Assembly: GCA_021904315.1 (NCBI GenBank)
Contig: CM038921.1
Span: 8,834,146-8,898,145, forward strand
DNA length: 64,000 nt
Direction of reading: 5' to 3'
Source of the DNA: Sphagnum magellanicum
Taxonomy: Eukaryota > Streptophyta > Sphagnopsida > Sphagnales > Sphagnaceae
Shown here: piece by piece, positions 60,919-64,000 of the stretch
Layout of the letters: each line of letters starts with the position of its first letter
How positions within the stretch are numbered: position 1 is the stretch's first letter
Translations under genes and position numbers: made by a program
The notes under the pieces: model-generated
What the model was told of the DNA's origin: nothing
Databases searched by the model: none
Seen by the model: only the letters and a program-made list of their open reading frames with translations

Positions 60919-63900
60919 TTAGCGTTGACTTTTCTTTCCTTTTTTGAAATGTAATTAAGCACATTAAATATTATTTTCAATTTTTTTTGGATTGCATTAT
61001 ATAATTATTCATTTATATTTTTGACATTAATATTAAAAAATAAATCATTTTTTTATCCATTTTGATGCACATAATGTTTGGAACTTTTTTTTTGGTTCTT
61101 GTTTGGTTGTGTCTTTTACATGAATTCTTGTTTCCCAATAAGGTTCAATATGCCATTGAGATGGAATTGTTGCAATGACTATGAAATGTTATAAAATTTG
61201 CTAGAGCCATTTCCACCTTGTGAGCAATATAGTTTCTTTTTCATGATTTGGTTATTCATTTTGCAATGATAGAAAAGAAACATAATTACACTTCATTGAA
61301 CTCACTAGCACAAGAGTCTTTCAAGCTTGTGATTAGATGGGAATAATAAAAGCAATGGTCACACGTTTCCTTGAAAGAATTAAGAAACAATGATTCTTTA
61401 TATCAAAATATTTCACCAAACGCTCAAAATGTTTCTCCCTTTTTTTAGTTTACATGATTTCACAATCTAATTGAAAATGAATGAGACTTGAACTTGCTTG
61501 CCATTGCCAAAATTTGAAAATTCAACATTTCATCCAATTTTTTTTTATTTCAACAATTTAAAGTATAATTTAATTAATGTTGAATCTATTAATATATTAC
61601 AATACTTCATTATCCTTTATATCAAATCCCACATTCAAAAAGGAAAAAGATTAAATACCTCTTAAGCTTGAAAAAAATAGGTTATTAAATTATTTTAATA
61701 TAGATCATGTATGGAAATGAAAAGGCACATGTTGATAAAGGACCTTTCTAAAGAGTGATCAGAGTTTTGAAGTTGTTAAGCAAGAAGGAAGTCTAGTGAA
61801 GCTCTATGATGATGACAACTTTTGAACAAGGAAGTATTACAAACCAATTTTGTTCCAAATTAGCTCAAGGTAGGTGAATGTCAATCCAATTTAAACATTT
61901 CCCCCCTCAAAGACATGGTGAAAATGTGGTGATGGAAAAAGTTGGTAATCTATTCAACACTTGTCATGAGTGACTTAGAAAACCTAGGTAGTTGAATCCT
62001 TTCCATGGAAAGCTCAAAATGGTTCTCTTGGTTAGGATGTTTTAGAATCACAAAGGACTTTTGATTATGTGTGGAAAAAAAATCTTCAATAGGGTTTTGG
62101 AAAAGGACACCTTTAAACAAGAAATTGCATACCAATTTAACCACATAATAATAAAATGCCAATTAATCATGTGGCAAATTGGATTCATAAGTTGAATAAG
62201 AAACACAAATCAAAAAATGTCAAGTCAAAATTTGATGTAAGATGAAAACTAATCATGCCATTTTATTTATTGCATTCAAAATTGGATAATCATGCACTAG
62301 ATGGCGTAGATTGATTAAAAAGTGGCATTGAATTGGATATTTTTCATGGTCAACCTTAATAAATAAAAACATGTTTACCCATGATGAAAAGATGCACCAT
62401 CCATCTTTCTCCAAGAGCCAATGCAATGCAAAACTATAGGTCATTAAAGTCAATTCCTAGCACCATATCAATTTGTGGCACTATCTTCACTTCGAAAGGA
62501 TGTAACTCAAATGGTAGCATATGCAAAGTCATCCATCCTGGCAACTTCAAACTTGTAGGGTCATCCATGTTGAAAAGATGAATCCATTCTTGGTAAATTA
62601 ATGTCCCCCACAAGGCCTTGTGAATTGTCAATGTCAAAAATTTCTTCACAATCACAAATCGGATGTTAAATAGGTGAAAAGAGAAAATCACAAAAAAGGT
62701 ACCCCATGTTAGTGAAGGAAAGAAGGATGCCCTAAAACAAGTATTGAATAATCAAATTGGGGATGATGCAGCACTAAATGTGCCATGTCATGTAACCAAT
62801 TCACCAAGGTTAGAAAAAGAATTTGAAAGGAGCACAATCATAAACAAAAAGTTGAAACTCAACCAAATGTGGTCACATTGAAGCTTTGGCTAGAAGGGGA
62901 GAAATTTTGACCTCCTTTATTCCAAATGTTAAAAGAAATGCATTTATTCCAAGCACTTTTAAGATGAAAATGCCCATTGAACCAAATGATTCAAAAGAGA
63001 AAATTTCATGTATAGGATTTTTAAGGTCTCTTGTGGTGAATTTTTGAAACCCAATTTGGAGTAGTTTAAGGTGTTAATGGTATGGTTCCCAAGGAAGGTT
63101 TGAAACAGTAAAAAAACATTAGATGAAATGGAAACAAAGAGAACAAAGAGGATGTCATTGTAATGGAAGATACAACTTGGAAGATGGTGATCCCTAATTT
63201 GCAAGTGCTATTAAATGGTGTCAACACTGACCTACTCGCCAAAAATCAACCTTTGCTTAATACCCAATCACCCAAACAATATGAAGCCTAGTTCATGTTC
63301 CACAAGGTATTCAAAAAAAGCAACCCAACTACTTCAAATGCCATTTTAAAAAGAGGTGTCACAAGAAAACCTTGTGAAATCCTAACACCCAATCACCTAG
63401 CCGAACAAACACCAAGTCTACTAAGAATTGATATTGACGTTACCAAACCAAATTCACAAGTGTTAAACATTCTATGAAACATTGGGTGCATGGATCATGA
63501 AAACAACAATGGCAAGGGTGTCCCACTAATTGTGCAATAGTCTCAAAACATATTCACGATAAGGAACATATCACAACAATTGATTCAAGTTACATAATTT
63601 CATCCAAACCCCTTAAGAGACCTTAATGGTAGTAGAGATTTGGATCTCACTCTGATGTATTAAAAAAAGATCTTCTTAGCAAGCTAAAGCTTTATAAAAA
63701 AAAGGAACAACTTACAAATAATCAAAGGCTTTCATACTACATCATTCATTGGCACAAGAGGCTTCACCTCAATCCCCATCAGGGATTGAACTTTGGTGCT
63801 TCAAAAAAACAAGGAAAAGAAGGTCCATGTGAGGGGAAAATGGGCAAAGTATTGTTAGGAAGGACTAATAGACCATGAAGTTACACTTAATGTCATACAA

Positions 63901-64000
63901 CACCTACATTTTCAACTTGGAAGAAAAGGCTTACAAGTTTAGTCATTATTTTAAAGGTATTCCCCTAGAATTGATGTCATGTTCATTCAAGAGCATAAGT
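60919..64000. other. AT-rich intergenic DNA, possible LINE at the right edge
   Basis: No gene identified with confidence. The last bases of the window read SPRIDVMFIQEHK on the plus strand, resembling the start of a LINE endonuclease (xxDVxxLQEHK), and frames at 63,295-63,477 and 63,590-63,660 (NPLRDLNGSRDL) lie before it. A LINE may continue beyond the window. The rest is AT-rich with short frames only. Confidence 0.35.

Noticed and set aside
62434-62691. Minus-strand frame resembling a plant retroelement gag-like domain (WIHLFNMDD...LPGWMTLHMLP)
   Set aside because: Only vague similarity; no supporting motif in neighbouring sequence.
63900-64000. Start of a LINE endonuclease at the right edge
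   Set aside because: Only about 13 residues (PRIDVMFIQEHK) are visible before the window ends, too little to call as a feature.

Overview
This is plant nuclear DNA, AT-rich and mostly old transposable-element debris with a few genes. Spliced plant-type genes, decayed plastid and mitochondrial insertions, very long intergenic stretches and nested, worn retroelements point to a large seed-plant genome. The rps4 remnant and overall texture look most like a gymnosperm, probably a conifer; that assignment is inference.

Layout. (1) 1-10,755 and 20,172-27,965 are two direct copies of one segment, offset by 20,171 bp. Each starts with a minus-strand three-exon gene for a UPF0496/DUF677 membrane protein and ends in a plus-strand relic of what looks like a Crypton-type tyrosine recombinase. 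Copy A has an intact DUF677 reading frame, a 1.3-kb tandem repeat just upstream of its start codon, and a solo LTR inside the recombinase relic. Copy B has lost the 5' half of DUF677 exon 1 in a 2-kb deletion and has gained a 344-bp Helitron, but its recombinase relic runs on into the catalytic domain (to about 28,830). (2) 10.8-20.2 kb holds a decayed pogo-type transposase and a second solo LTR. (3) 30.4-43 kb is a transposon graveyard: LINE reverse transcriptase (minus strand), PIF/Harbinger transposase, a third solo LTR, and a Ty1/copia element broken by an Emigrant-like MITE and a second insertion. (4) 43.3-47.0 kb is a MORC-family GHKL ATPase pseudogene. It is followed by a plastid fragment (trnS-GGA/rps4), a possible group II intron scrap and a mitochondrial cox1 fragment, then a T-rich tract and degenerate repeats; exons at 54.4-55.0 kb may be the displaced MORC 3' end. 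(5) 57.6-59.5 kb, minus strand, is an ATL-type RING-H2 ubiquitin ligase, the best gene here beside DUF677, with an unexplained change of reading frame. (6) 60.9-64 kb has no clear gene.

The most unusual content is the tyrosine-recombinase relic shared by both duplicated segments: an exon junction with correct splice signals restores a GH...Y motif with tyrosine nine residues after histidine, as in tyrosine recombinases. The LTRs (5-bp duplications), Helitron (A/T junction, empty site in the other copy) and MITE (TA duplication, empty site restoring the copia frame) have base-precise ends. All identifications rest on reading translations by eye; no database search was run.
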